From an uncultured Prevotellaceae bacterium (GTDB taxonomy: Bacteria; Bacteroidota; Bacteroidia; Bacteroidales; Bacteroidaceae): a stretch of 53,153 bases of DNA. Positions 52,580 to 53,153 of the stretch are shown here, one piece after another. Made by a program: the position numbers and the translations under genes. The stretch lies in NCBI GenBank assembly GCA_946186505.1, contig CAMHNI010000022.1, positions 1-53,153 of the forward strand, written 5' to 3'. Below the pieces are notes generated by a model. It saw nothing but the letters and a program-made list of their open reading frames with translations, had not been told where the DNA came from and did no database searches. Position 1 is the first letter of the stretch; each line of letters opens with the position of its first letter.

Positions 52580-53153
52580 ATGCAGATAATTGAAACTAAA
52601 GGCAATAAAAACTTGATGAATAGAGAAAAGACACTATTCCTCTGTTCTAAGATGACCCCGATAGGGCTGTATGGTTATGTATTCAAGTGGACGGATAGCC
52701 TAACTGAAAAAGATTGCGTTGTTTGTTTCAATTCAACAGATATGGAGTCGGAGGTGCTGAAGGCACTGCTCGTTGCTAAAGTTCCAACCATTTTGTTTGT
52801 CATGAACCGCTTCACTGACGTAAATAATATTCAAATAGAGCAGGCATTAAAGGAGAACAGAATGCTCATCGTTATCCTCAGACGCGATGAGCCAAGGGGA
52901 AAAGGTTCTACACCAAGACTGAGAAACGAATATGTGCTTTCACTTTGTCAGAATGTCGTTTGTGGCTATATAAATAAGAATGGCAGTGTGTTTCCCCTGT
53001 TGGCAGGACGAAATGATGTTGTAAATCTCGTTGATGAAAATGCATTTTCGATGGCAGCAGAACCGACTGGTCGCCACGAACGATGGACTGTGGCACAAGA
53101 CAAGATGCTGCTTCGGATGTTTTATGATGACATGGGAATCCATGCCATCCATA
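52580..53153 (+). CDS. DprA/SLOG-like Rossmann protein (3' end cut by window)
   Basis: 191 codons from the ATG at 52580, still open at the end of the window. The start is 3 nt after the stop of the methyltransferase-HIT gene. The order of elements, 'DCVVCFNSTDMESEVLKALLVAKVPTILFVMNR', 'LKENRMLIVILRRDE' and 'PRLRNEYVLSLCQNVVCGYINKNGS', follows the nucleotide-binding Rossmann (SLOG) core of DprA-like proteins, where R-N-R-x-I-x-x-x-S precedes the last strand. The N-terminal Gly-rich loop of true DprA is not evident. The visible C-terminus, 'ERWTVAQDKMLLRMFYDDMGI', looks like the first helix of a Myb/SANT-type DNA-binding domain. Possibly a nucleotide sensor or DNA-binding accessory of the operon. 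Confidence 0.65.
   Translation, partial: MQIIETKGNKNLMNREKTLFLCSKMTPIGLYGYVFKWTDSLTEKDCVVCFNSTDMESEVLKALLVAKVPTILFVMNRFTDVNNIQIEQALKENRMLIVILRRDEPRGKGSTPRLRNEYVLSLCQNVVCGYINKNGSVFPLLAGRNDVVNLVDENAFSMAAEPTGRHERWTVAQDKMLLRMFYDDMGIHAIH

Larger units (their letters stand above)
41326..53153. mobile_element. Genomic island integrated downstream of tRNA-Ser (right end outside window)
   Basis: The island is defined by the tRNA-Ser 3' end, an adjacent tyrosine recombinase, a small winged-helix protein, a palindrome-rich gene-poor zone and then a defence-like operon with lower GC than the housekeeping genes to the left. I found no second copy of the tRNA 3' end (about GGGGGTTCGAATCCC plus TCTCTCC) within the window, so the distal attachment site must lie beyond 53153 or be degenerate. 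Confidence 0.7.

Noticed and set aside
41326..53153. CRISPR array or second tRNA copy within the island
   Set aside because: I looked for regularly spaced repeats and for a copy of the tRNA 3' end; neither is present in the part visible here.
44673..53153. Straight classification as a Dnd phosphorothioation system
   Set aside because: The PP-loop enzyme is DndC-like, but DndA, DndB, DndD and DndE are absent from the visible region, and the DUF4007, BrxC-like ATPase and HIT fusion do not belong to the classical set.

Overview
The window reads as a Bacteroidales chromosome, most likely Prevotella or a close relative. The evidence is promoters of the Bacteroidetes type (TTTG, about 20 nt, TAnnTTTGC), the absence of Shine-Dalgarno sequences at most starts, very large secreted proteins ending in the short tail YNLSGQR...KGIYI.NGRK, a TonB-dependent receptor with a carboxypeptidase-regulatory domain, and a galactokinase/FHS transporter/mutarotase operon. 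There is no rRNA and no CRISPR array; one tRNA (Ser-TGA) is present.

Layout. 1-16.6 kb holds four secreted or surface proteins with cohesin-like, dockerin-like, MBG, Calx-beta, CARDB and InlB-repeat modules and one shared C-terminal tail. They are interrupted by an XRE regulator plus YhcG-type PD-(D/E)XK nuclease pair that sits next to a 5'-truncated BspA-like gene. 16.6-34.4 kb is housekeeping: SpoU methyltransferase and patatin; a short sigma-70 factor and methionine aminopeptidase; serS; ypfJ; rlmH; the galactose operon; grpE-dnaJ-folC; and a methylmalonyl-CoA module (epimerase, carboxyltransferase, an unannotated 50-aa protein, biotin carrier, and an ABC-F ATPase that looks catalytically asymmetric). 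34.4-41.2 kb has a LruC-type lipoprotein, a TonB-dependent receptor, an MFS transporter and MgtC.

At 41,241 a tRNA-Ser(TGA) is followed at once by a tyrosine recombinase, which marks the left end of an integrated island running past the end of the window. Behind the integrase are a winged-helix protein, a palindrome-rich cis region and about 0.9 kb of gene-poor DNA. Then comes a tightly packed operon (44,459 to beyond 53,153), with genes overlapping or nearly touching: an XRE regulator (frameshifted here), DUF4007 protein, 1071-aa BrxC-like P-loop ATPase, a three-gene DUF3791/DUF3990 toxin-antitoxin-like cassette, a DndC/PAPS-reductase-like ATP-pyrophosphatase, an HNH endonuclease, a methyltransferase-HIT fusion, and a DprA/SLOG-like protein cut by the window edge.

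This operon is the main discovery candidate. It combines parts known from phosphorothioation (DndC-type sulfur chemistry) and BREX type 4 (DUF4007/PAPS reductase with a BrxC-like ATPase) with an HNH nuclease, a HIT hydrolase that could act on adenylylated intermediates, and a built-in ADP-ribosyltransferase-like module. My working reading is a sulfur-dependent DNA-modification/restriction defence system. That function is inferred from domains and gene order, not shown.
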